From the NCBI GenBank assembly GCA_947471745.1, contig CANJKZ010000169.1, forward strand, positions 3,188,501-3,252,500: DNA of 64,000 bases, given 5' to 3'. The notes below the pieces were generated by a model that was not told the origin of the DNA, did not search any database, and worked only from the letters and a program-made list of their open reading frames with translations. The stretch is from Closterium sp. Naga37s-1 (Eukaryota; Streptophyta; Zygnematophyceae; Desmidiales; Closteriaceae). Made by a program: the position numbers and the translations under genes. Shown here one piece after another: positions 37,001 through 49,000 of the stretch (position 1 is its first letter; every line of letters begins with the position of its first letter).

Positions 37001-40000
37001 CATGTGGGGAAAGCCCTCGTCAAAGTCGCTTGTGTACAGCAGCTGCTCCAGCATGGCTCGAGAGGAGTCCCTTTAAAGCGGGGCTCTTGTTACCCCCGAA
37101 TCATGCTCTTTACAGTAACACAATACTCACAGCGAGAGTCAATGCAATGTGTGGAAAGCCCTCGTCAAAGTCGCCTGTGTACAGCAACTGCTCCAACATG
37201 GCTCGGGAGGAGTCTGGTAGCACCTCCCTCATCATATCGTCCTCCATGCTGGATGGAAGGGGGAAGAGGGAAGAGTGTTAGTTTTGTTTGGATTGAATGG
37301 AATAGCACATGGATGAACGAGGGACATGCTTCGAGAGGACTCCGGCAGCACCTCCTTCATCATGTCATCCTCCATACTGGATGGGAAGGGGGGAAGAGAG
37401 GAGGGATGGGGAGGGAGAGAGAGGAGGGGGTTCAGGAGTGGGGCAGAGGAGGCGCAGGTGAGCAGGGGCAAGGAAGAGTGGTGGCTCCAGCATGGCTCGA
37501 GATGAGTCTGGTAGCACCTCCCTCATCATATTGTCCTGCATGCTGGATGGAAAGGGGGGGATGCGGGAGGGGATGGGGTTCGGAAGTGAGACAGAGGAGG
37601 AGCAGCAAAGGAAAAGAGAGGTGACTACAGCAGCTTTTCCAGCAAGGCTCGAGAGGAGTCCGGAAGCACCTCCCTCATTATGCCATCCTCCATACTGGAT
37701 GGGAGGAAAGGAGAGAACGAGGGGCCGGAGGGGCTTTAGGGACGGGAATGGGGGAAGGGGAGAATTGGCACGGCTGGGGAAGAGAGGGGAGATAACAATT
37801 CAATCAATTCAACCTGAATGCCAACTGATACTAGACCTAACGTTCACCCGATACACTTGATCCTCCTCACCTGATGATAAACTGAGTAGACCCAGGGTCG
37901 CCCTGGCGGCCTGCCCTTCCCCTCAACTGCCACACACGCAAAGACACATGAGACACGGCGTAATACACATGGAGACTGCACCTACACCAACTGCATTAAC
38001 AGGCTGCAATGTTGAAACGCAAAAAGTAGATGCAATTGAGAGTTGTTGCCGGGTCACCTGACTACCACCGAAATTCCCTTTCGATCAGCTGACGTGCGAG
38101 CAACAGGTGCTTGAGACAAATGGAGCAACAGGTGCTTGATTGAGACAAATGGACGAGCATAGGAGAAAATCATGCCCGTGAAGAATGGTGCAGTGCACCT
38201 GGGACGAGTATCCTAACAACACACTCTCGCACCACCCTCACCTGGTTGTTGATCCGCCATGACTCGCTCAGAGCAGTACCGATGACATGCAGCCCCCCCA
38301 GCGAGCGCACATACTCGCCCTCCTCCTGGCAGTGCGCCTTGCAGTCCGCACTCACCCGCCCCAGCGCCCGCCCCACCACCCGCACCACCATCTCCTGCAT
38401 CGACCGCGGCACTGCTCGCACTGGCAGCTGCTACCACAGACCAAAGGGGCTTTTCTCACCTGTAGAGGACCAAAGGAGCTGCACTCCCCAATCCAGAACC
38501 ACCGTCTCCTGCATCGACTGCAGCACCGCTGCTACCACAGACAACAGGAACATTTCTCACCTGGTTGTCGATCCGTCTGGATTCACTGAGAGCAGTCCCG
38601 ATGACATGCAGCCCCCCCAGCGAGCGCACATACTCGCCCTCCTCCTGGCAGTGCGCCTTGCAGTCCAAGCTCACCCTCCCCAGCGCCCGCCCCACCACCC
38701 TCACCACCATCTCCTGCATCGACCGCGGGACTGCCCGCACTCCCAGCACCCCTCCTCCTCCCCCCCACACGTCTGCATCGTCGTCCTCACTCTCGTCCCC
38801 CTCCCCCTCCCCACTGCTGCTGCTGCTGCTGAAGCCACCACCACTACTGCTGCTGATACCACTGCCATTGCTGCTGCTGCTGATACTGCTGCTGCTGCTG
38901 CTGCTGTTGGTGCTGTCATTTTCACCGGTTCGCCATGGCAGAGGGCTCATCCCTGTGTCCTCTGCATCCCCTTCCCACGCCCCTGCACTCGCCTCCTCCC
39001 TGCTTTCCCCCCATTCCCAACCTTCCTCCTTGCCCGCCCCAGCCCCAGGAGGGGCCGAGGGCCTTAAAGCCTGTGTCTCTGCCTGCTCTAGCACTGCCTG
39101 CTGCTGCGCCTCCGACCAATCAGCTGCCACGCTGCGCCCTGTTTTGGGAGGGAAGGCACGGGAGAAGGGGGGTTGGTGCAACAGGCAGGCAGGAAGGAGA
39201 AATATTCAGTTCCGAGGGCCTTAGAGCCTGTGTCTCTGCCTGCTCTAGCACCGCCTGCTGCTGCGCCTCTGACCAATCAGCCGCCACGCTGCGCCCTGTA
39301 TCAGGAGAGAAGCGTGGGGAAGGAGGAGGGGTTTTAGATGCAACACAAAGGCTTTTGAGGCGCCTCAGAAGGGATTTCGATGCAACACAAAGGCTTTTGA
39401 TTGAGGCGCCTCAGAAGGGTTTACGATGCAGCACAAAGGCAAGGAAGTAGAGCACGGGTCCAAGTGACTGCGTAAGTCCAGGTGACTCTGTGAGCCTGTG
39501 TGGGGACACTCACAAGAGAGTTGAGCAGCATAGAGCTCTTTCAAGGTTTTTACTTTATTCAGTCAACTCAGAAAAATAGGGGTTTTGGATGCAACACAAA
39601 GGCAAGGACGTAGGGCGTGAGTCCAAGTGACTGCGTAAGTCCAGGTGACTCTGTTAGCCTGTGTGGGGGAACTCAGGTTTGCACTCTTTTTTTCTTTTCT
39701 TTTTTTCTTTTTTCGACTCAGAAGACTACGTTCTTTACTTTACTACGAATTTTGCTGCTTTCGTGACAGCACTCACATGACGACTGAGCAGCGTAGAGCT
39801 CCTTCAAGGTATCCTCTTGCAGTTCAAATGATAGGCCAGACCTCCCCCCCCACCTCTGTTTATGCCTTTTGAGACTTTTCAAAACTCACATGAGAACTGA
39901 GCAGCGTAGAGCTCTTTCAATGTATCCTCTTGCAGCTTGATCGGCCAGAACCCCTGCCTCTGCTCGTGGACAAAAGGATTCAAATTGTAAGAGAGAAGGG

Positions 40001-43000
40001 GAGTTTGGATAGATCAGGAAAAAAACAAGAGGGTGTGGCAAAACCTAGGTATGACATGGTGAGGAAGAGATGAACTGTGGAGTAGTGCCTTCGCTAGGAG
40101 ATGTGGCAATACTCTCTCGACCCAAAAGAAATGGGCTTTGCCGCTACGTCTGGGGGGAGCAGCGACACTGCAGCATGAAGTCAATAAACACCCAGAATCA
40201 TATACATTCCACCCCATGTGGTGTGGTCCTCAACAAATCCTCAGAGGGACCACGAGTGAGGTGATTTTGAAGGCGAAGTTTTGGGGCAGCTGGATGGAAC
40301 TCCGCAAAAAAAAAAAACACAAAAAAAAACATGTGGTCCTCATTTTTTTCACACGAACACTTTCAAGGTTGGTAGTAGTAGTGCCCTCTACATATCACTC
40401 CAGCTCACCACATTTGCCTTGTTTAATGAGGTGAGCTTAGCAGTAGGTAGGTAGTGCCTTCGATAAGACCAAGGTGCAAAAAAACGACCGAAAGATTGAA
40501 ATTCTGGCGTATAATACGCTATCGTATTTTTCGGCTGTTTAAAACGTTTTAAAACGCCAAAAAGTGGTAATTTCAATGTGGTGCAAAAAAACGGCCGTTT
40601 TTTACAGCAGAAATCTTGAAACCAGTTGGTTTACACATATTTTTAAGTATTGGTTCCAACCTTGAACCTCGATCGGATGAACCAGCCTTGAGGAAGACAA
40701 AGGGGATTTATCAGTGGGACTGTAGTAGAACGGTGACTCCGGGGAGGAGAGTATGAAGAGTCTGGGGGGGAGGAGGAGGAGGGTCGAACGAGCGCAACCA
40801 AGACACTTTGTTAGCATTGTATTGCTTCTTTGCTATCCTGGTCAGGAGTGGAGTCGTGTCTACTGTTTTCAAAAAAAAAAAAAAAAAAATGTCACAAAAT
40901 CAACAAAAAAACGGCCGAATTTCTGAAATCTGACCGTAAAATACGAGCGTTTAAAACGGACCGTATTTTACTTTTGCCGAAATTTTGCACCTTGGATAAG
41001 ACGGTAAACAATTCCCTCCGGCTCACCGCATGTGGGCCTTTCTTGAAAGCAGAATAGTTCCCCGCTGTGGCTGCTGGCGCTTCAAAGAGCGCCCACTTGA
41101 TCACCTCCTTGCTCAAGAGCTGGATGATGGAGAGGAGGGGAAGATGCGAGGAGGAGAGAGAGAATCTGAGAACTTGCAAAAGCATGCTTCAAAGAGTGCC
41201 CACTTAACCACCTCCTTGCTTAGGAGCTGGGCGATGGAGAGGAGCGACGGGGGAGAAAGGGCGGCGGAGGGGAGGAGGAGGGTAGGAAGAGGGGAAGAGG
41301 AGGGGAGGAGGAGGGGAAGAGGGCAGGAGGAGGGGAGGAAATTGTTTTTGAGAATGTTAGTGCATTGGCCAACCATGTTAGTGGCGATGGTGATGCCCCG
41401 AAACCCAACCTGCACCAAGCTGAGAGAATTCTGAATGATGATTTCATTAAGGAACAAGGGAGTTTACATAGTTGAGGAAGAGGGATGAGTTGAGTTGGGG
41501 GCCTTGCCACTATTATTGGCCCCCACCAATAAGTTGGGGTCACCAATTATTGGAGGGGTCAATTATTGTGGTAGGGGGGCCACAATTACTGAACCTCCAA
41601 TAGTGGGGAGCCCAATTATTGGGGGGTCACAATATTGGACCAAGGTTGGATTGACCCCAACCCCTCAACTAGGGCAAACCCTAGTTCTACACCCAAGATA
41701 AACTTGGGTGCTTATATCTAACCAAGTCTTGCTAGTCTATGCATGATACAAAGAATAGGAGTATTCTAACACAAGCGCCTCTGGCGAGTCCTTCCTAGGG
41801 GATTACCCCCCAACACTGACCTCGGGATTGCCGCCCAGCACAACGTCGGTGCCGCAGCCAGCCATGTTGGTGGAGATGGTGATGCCTCCAAGCCAAACCC
41901 AACATGCACCGGGAAATCAGTGATACCAACCAACACCCGGACCATAAGGCACTCACCTCGGGGTTGCCGCCCAGCACAATGTTGGTGGATGGAGATGGTG
42001 ATGCCTCCCAACCACTGCGCCTGCACCGAATGCCTCTTGAGAGTCCTTCCCCCCCTGCAGCACTTGATTCACATGCTGTCAACACAATACTACCAACCTC
42101 GGGATTGCCGCCCAGCACAATGTCAGTGCCACGACCAGCCATGTTTGTGGAAACGGTGATGCCTCCAAACCGCCCTGCTTCATGCGCCAACAGCAACCTC
42201 GGGATTGCCCCATCCCAGTCACTCACCTCGGGATTGCCTCCCAGCACAATGTCAGTGCCACGACCAGCCATGTTTGTGGAAACGGTGATGCCTCCAAACC
42301 GCCCTGCTTCATGCGCCAACAGCAACCTCGGGATTGCCCCATCCCAGCCACTCACCTCGGGATTGCCTCCCAGCACAATGTCAGTGCCCCGGCCAGCCAT
42401 GTTGGAGGAAATGGTGATGCCTCCAAACCGCACACACCACCACTTTCATAATACCAACCTCGGGATTGCCGCCCAGCACAATGTCGGTGCCCCGGCCAGC
42501 CATGTTGGCTGAGATGGTGATGCCTCTGGGGATTACCCCCCAACAGTGACCTCGGGATTGCCGGCTCCCGGCCACTCACCTCGGGATTGCCGGCTCGCAG
42601 CCACTCACCTCGGGATTGCCGCCCAGCACAATGTCTGTCCCCCTGCCAGCCATGTTGGTGGAGATGGTGATGCCTCCAAACCGCCCTGCACTGAGGTTCC
42701 TTCCCATCGCAACATTATTCACCTGCTGTCACCACAACACTGACCTTGGGGTTGCCTCTTCACAGCACTCACCTCGGGATTGCCTCCCAGCACAATGTCA
42801 GTGCCGCGGCCAGCCATGTTGGTGGAGATGGTGATGCCTCCAAACCGCCCCGCCTGCGCTACGATCTCTGCCTCACGCGCTGCATTCTGGGGGGCAGGGG
42901 GAAGGGTGGGAGAAGAGGAGGCGAGGGGGGTGAGTGTGGGAGAGGCAAGAAATTTCGAGTCGACTCAAAAGTGTTGGTGGAGATGAGATGGTGATGCCTC

Positions 43001-46000
43001 CAAACCGCCCCGCCTGCGCCACGATCTCCGCCGCACGCGCTGCGTATTGGAGGGGAGAAGGGGTGGGGAGGGGGGGAGTAGAGAAGGGGGATTGTGGGAG
43101 AGGCAAGATTCTTTATTAGTCAACTCAAGAGTGATAGAGATGCGATGCCTCTAAACAGCCCTGCCTGCGTCATGATCTCTGCCTCGCGCGCTGCGTTTTG
43201 GGGGAGACGAAAGAGAGGTAGCGGAGGGAAACGCCAAAGGGAGGGCAGAGCAGTAGAGTTAAATTTCGCCACCCAAACTTTGGGCCATCTCTAATTTTAC
43301 GTGTTCTTCGAGACAGAACGTGTTGCACAGTGCAGTGCAGTGCAGTGCAGTGCAGTGCAGTGCGGTGCGGTGCGGTGCAGTGCAGTGCAGTGCAGTGCAG
43401 TGCACAAACACATCCAATCATATTGGCAAATGGATGCTCACTTGGACCAAGCAATATCCATATGCTCACTTGCTCAGTAAAAACCTCCGAGACGGATGAA
43501 AGGTCCGATACTATCGGAGGTTTTTACCAAGCAAGTGAGCATATGAATATTGCAAGTACTTGAACGAGCAAAACCTATGTTACTTAGGGGCGCCTTAAGC
43601 ACTGTGCTCACTTCGGGCCGAGCGTTGAGAACTTGAATGTGGGCAAACCGGCGAGGATGCTCCACCTGCAGCATGGCGTAGAGGCGCTCCGACTCGTCCA
43701 CACTGGGGGAGGTGCAGTAGAGGGGAATAAATGTCTGATTCAATACAAGTGCCTTGGAGGAGGTGGGTAGAGTCCATTGCATTGCATTGCATGGGCGGGG
43801 ATGCTCCACCTGCAGCATGGCGTAGAGGCGCTCTGACTCGTCCACACTGGGTGGTGAGGAGTAGAGGGGGGCATAAACGTCCGATTCAAAGACATTTGAA
43901 GTGCCTGAATAGAGTGCATTGTGTTGCACGATGAGGATGATGCTCCACCTGCAGCATGGCGTAGAGGCGCTCTGACTCGTCCACACTGCAAGGAGGAGGG
44001 ATGTGGAGGAGTGTGGGGCGGTGATAAGGAGAAGTCACTTGAGTGCCTCGGAGGAGGTGAGCAGACTCGTTGCATTGCATGGAGGGGGATGCTCCACCTG
44101 CAGCATGGCGTAGAGGCGCTCCGACTCGTCCACACTGGGTGGTGAAGAGGAGTAGGGGGGCATAAACGTCCGATTCAAAGACATTTGAAGTGCCTGAATA
44201 GAGTGCATTGCGTTGCACGACGAGGATGCTCCACCTGCAGCATGGCGTACAGGCGCTCTGACTCGTCCACTCCACACTGCGGGGAATTGATGGGGATGAT
44301 GGGGAGGTTGATGGGGAGTGTGTCTGATTCGCAGCTATTTAATTTAAGTACCCTGACAGAGTGGTTGCATGCTCCACCTGCAGCATGGCGTAGAGGCGCT
44401 CTGACTCGTCCACACTGCAAGCAAATAGAGAGAGGAAGATGAATAAATACACAACATAAATTTTTATGCAAAAATATACAGCTCCTGCCACAGGGTTGAG
44501 TCGAACCCATATGAATGTGATGTGCCACGTGGATGTGATGCAGATATGCCACGTGGATGTGATGCAGATATGCCACGTGAATGTGATGCAGATATGCCAC
44601 GTGGATGTGATGCAGATATGCCACGTGGATGTGATGCAGATATGCCACGTGGATGTGATGCAGATATGCCACGTGGATGGATGTGATGCAGATATGCCGC
44701 GTGGATGATATGATGTACCCACCTGGATGTCCCAACAAGCACAGGGCGGCCGAGTTGGTTCATTTTGACGATCTCCTGAATGACATGATGCACTTTGTTG
44801 CGCGCTTGCTGTGGATGGGGGGCGGGGAGGAGGTGTGGAGGAGGGGTGGGACAAGGGGGCATTTGATGCACATCAACAGAGATTTTGACGATCCCCTGAA
44901 TGACATGGTGCACCTTGTTGCGCGCTTGCTGAGGAAGGGGGGAGGGGCCAGGGGGGAGGAGAGGGCGGGGGGGGGAGGGGTGGGACAAGAGGGCATTTGC
45001 TGCGCATCAACAGTGATTTTGAAAATCTCCTGGATGACATGGTGCACCTTGTTCACACTTGCTGAGGAAGGGGGGAGCGGCGACAAGGAAGAGGGAGTTT
45101 CAAGTCATGTCGCTGATAAATTACTATTACTGTTATTAAAGACTATATATCATTATCTATGATAATCATCAGTTTGATGCGGTTCGACAAGAAACCCGCC
45201 AGGAAAACTACGACAAGAGACCCACACGGCAAGTTTAGGGCACCATGGCACGGGCTCAGTTGAGGGTAACAGAACCACGAGGGTAACAGACTTACCAGGA
45301 AGACAACGACATCCAGGTCCTTCCTGATGTTGGGTCTGTTGGTGGGCAACCACACGGCAAGTTCAGGGCGCCATGCCACAGGCTCAGTTGAGGGTAACAG
45401 AACCACAAGGGTAACAGACTTACCAGGAAGACAACGACATCCAGGTCCTTCCTGATGTTGGGTCTGTTGGTGGGCAACCACACGGCAAGTTCAGGGCGCC
45501 ATGCCACAGGCTCAGTTGAGGGTAACAGAACCACGAGGGTAACAGACTAGGAAGACAACGACATCCAGGTCCTTCCTGATGTTGGGTCTGTTGGTGGGCT
45601 ATCACACGGCAAGTTCAGGGCGCCATGCCACAGGCTCAGTTGAGGGTAACAGAACCACGAGGGTAACAGACTTACCAGGAAGACAACGACATCCAGGTCC
45701 TTCCTGATGTTGGGTCTGTTGGTGGGCAACCACACGGCAAGTTCAGGGCGCCATGCCACAGGCTCAGTTGAGGGTAACAGAACCACGAGGGTAATAGTCT
45801 TACCAGGAAGACAACGACGTCCAGATCCTTCCTGATGTTGGGGCGGTTGGTGGGGATGACGACCACTGGCATGCCGAATATGCGCTTGAACTCCTCCTCC
45901 TGCCAAGTGGGAGGGGAGGGGCAGGTGTGAGAAGAAGGAGCGGAGGTCCAAGAGGTGAAAGAGGATAGGTATTGGTGTGGCACGGTTGGTGGGGATGACG

Positions 46001-49000
46001 GCCACTGGCATGCCGAATATGCGCTTGAACTCCTCCTCCTGCCGTATGGGATTGCAGTGACAAAGGGGGAGATGCGGAGGTGGGGGGGGGGGGAGAGAAG
46101 GCAGGGAGTGTGACCATAAGACTATGGGGAATGGGTTGGGGATGATCCATAAACGCCAAACGCTGAACTTTGGAAACTGAACCCCAACAACCCTCCGTTA
46201 CAAGGCCCCTGCTGCTACATACCCAACCAGGCCACTAGGCACTCAAGCAACGCACCTCCGTCTTGGCAGTGCCTGTCATTCCAGAGACCTTGCTGTAGAG
46301 CCGGAAGAGCGACTGGTAGGTACCCTGTATTACGTGCTTGAACACCCTTCAACAACAACAAGATCACTTGTGCTCTGAATTCTACACCCTCAACCTTCCC
46401 AGTCACAAGGCTCTCAACGCACCTCCGTCTTGGCAGTGCCTGTCATTCCAGAGACCTTGCTGTAGAGCCGGAAGAGCGACTGGTAGGTGCCCTGGGCGAC
46501 ATTGTACGAGAGACATCCCTAGATTTTCACCCTGAACCCTTGAACATTGAGCCTCAAGCTCTGCTCTTGTGACGCACCTCAGTCTTGGCAGTGCCTGTCA
46601 TCCCAGAGACCTTGCTGTAGAGGCGGAAGAGCGACTGGTAGGTCACCTGGGCTACAGTTTCTGACACGGGCTGGCAGGGGTGGGAGATAAGGTGGGGGTA
46701 AAGAAAGGAGAAGAGGGAGGTTGAAGGAGTTCAGGATAGGGTGAAGAATACAAGTATAGGATAAGGGAAGGAGAAGAGCGACTGGTAGGTCACCTGGGCA
46801 ACTGTTACTGACACGGGCTGCCAGGGGGGTGTGTAAGGAACAGTGAAAGAGGGGGATCAGGATAGGCAAGAAATGAGGAGAATGGGAGAATGGGACACTC
46901 AAGATCCAAAATCCATCACTCACACCCTCCTTTCTCTCACCGTTTTCCTCACACACTTCCCCCCCCCCTTACCTTAATCTCCACGCCCTCTTTCGCCTCG
47001 ACTGCCTGGTGAATGCCGTCGCTCCACCGCCGCATGTCTGCTGTTCTCCCCGTGAACTGCAGCGAGGGTAAGGGGGTGAAAGGGGGAAAAGGAAGCACTT
47101 GAGGTGCTTATACTGTTGAGAAAGAGGATGAACGAAGCATGTGGGGACAAGGTAATGGTCCAGCCTCGTGAATGCCGTCACTCCACGGCCGCATGTCCGC
47201 TGTTCTCCCCATGAACTGCAGGTGTTGGGGGGCGACGGGTGGGGGAAAGGGGTGCGGAAGGTTGAGAGAGTGGACGGGAGGTTGGGGGGTTGGTGTGAGG
47301 ATAGCTGGAGAATGGGAGGGAGTTGGGACACGGGCATGGGGATGGAGCTTTGATGACAACCAGCCTGTGGAATGCGGTTCCATGCAATTCACTCAACCGC
47401 TGTATGTTCCCTGTCCACCCGGTACGGTTCCACACCCCATCGCATCCAATGCACTGCAATCACAATAATCTCGTACCTCGTCCACTATAATCACTTGGCC
47501 GTCCTTCACAATGTAGTCTCGATCCCTCAGGTAAAACTCCTTTGCTTTGAGGGCCGTCAGTACAAACCTAGACAAGAAAAGGAAGGGCGGGATGGAAGAA
47601 AGGGGTTGGGAAGGTCATACAATCCCTCAAAAGTCAACGCAAACCCACTCCTTTGAAATGAGCGCCGTCAGCAAACCCCAGACCCCAAACAGAAGGGTAC
47701 AGAAGACAGAAGCTGGATGAGGGCGGGAAGACAGGAGGACTGAGAGCATAGTAGGAATAGAAAGAACGAAGTAGGAGTCCCATTTGTCACAAACGAGTTG
47801 CTATCTGCAGATAAAAAAAAAAGAGAAAGAAAAAGAAAATCAGAAGCTCGCACAAGCACGAGATGCAGCCCACTCACTGAGCAAACGAGTTGCTGCTTTC
47901 AAAAATATCATCCGAATCCGAACCTTCCCCTCCTTCACCTCCATTCCCCCCCTCGCCCTCCCTCGCCCCCTCCCCCTCCCCCTCTGCTGGGGCATCCTCG
48001 CTCCGCAAGCTCTCTGCTACGATCGCCACCCCCGAGTCTGTCAGCTGCACCGTGCGCAGCTTCAGGTCTGCCGTGTAGTCCTGGTTGGGGGTGGGAGGAA
48101 ATGGAGAGGAAAGGGAGGAGAAAAGGGGAGAGAACATGAAACATCACGTGTCTCTGCCACTACAGCCACACCCGAGTCGGTGAGCTGCACTGTACGCAGC
48201 TTCAGGTCTGCCGTGTAGTCCTGGTGGTGGGGGTTGGGAAACGGGCAGAGCTTGTTGAGTTGAGAGAGGGAAAGGGGCTGCGTAGAACAGGGGCTACATC
48301 AGTGGGGATGTATGCCATGGTGCGTAGAACAGGATCCTTGGCATGTCTCAGCAGCCCGTTTCTCATGCCACCCCCGAGTCGGTGAGCTGCACTGTACGCA
48401 ACTTCAAGGCCTGCCGTGTAGTCCTGGTGCGGATGGAAGGGAAGGTGAGGAAGCTGGGGAAAGATGCAGTTGCCAGAACTTGAGTCGACTCATCACACGA
48501 GGGAGCAGGCAGTTGCCAGAACTTGAGTCGATTTTTGAGTCGACTCAAAAATCGACTCATCACACGATGAAGCAGGCAGTTGCCAGAACTTGCCAGTCTG
48601 GTGTGACTGGTCGGTAAAAAAGTATAGGAGGCAGAGGCAGAGGTACACAGCTTCAGCTCTGCCTCTCCTGCCCTGCTTCGAGAGGTCTCACGAGTCACGA
48701 CTAGTCATTTCGCATGCACGATTGGTCTACTACTCTTTGTACAAACCCCGATGCACTTTTTTGCCCACACCACCCCCCCTCCCGCTCGTGCTTTGATCAA
48801 ACGAGCACTCACAATGTCCCTTCGATGGATTTCTGCCGCTTAGCCGCAACTGCGAAGCACATGACGTGGTAGCAAGACTGCACATAAAGAGTATATTTCT
48901 AAGGCACCTCAGTAGTATGTGCTTTCAGTGAATCGCTCCCACTCACAATGTCCGATCGATGGAACTCTGCCACTATAGTTGCCACTGGGAAGCGCGCATG

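Noticed and set aside
38700-38930. Leu-rich or Ser-rich small proteins opposite SecA2 exon 20
   Set aside because: They are the complement of the trinucleotide run that codes the Ser stretch in SecA2.
40080-40185. A possible extra SecA2 exon between exons 18 and 19
   Set aside because: A short - strand frame with a plausible acceptor hits a stop codon and does not match SecA2; exons 18 and 19 already join in phase.
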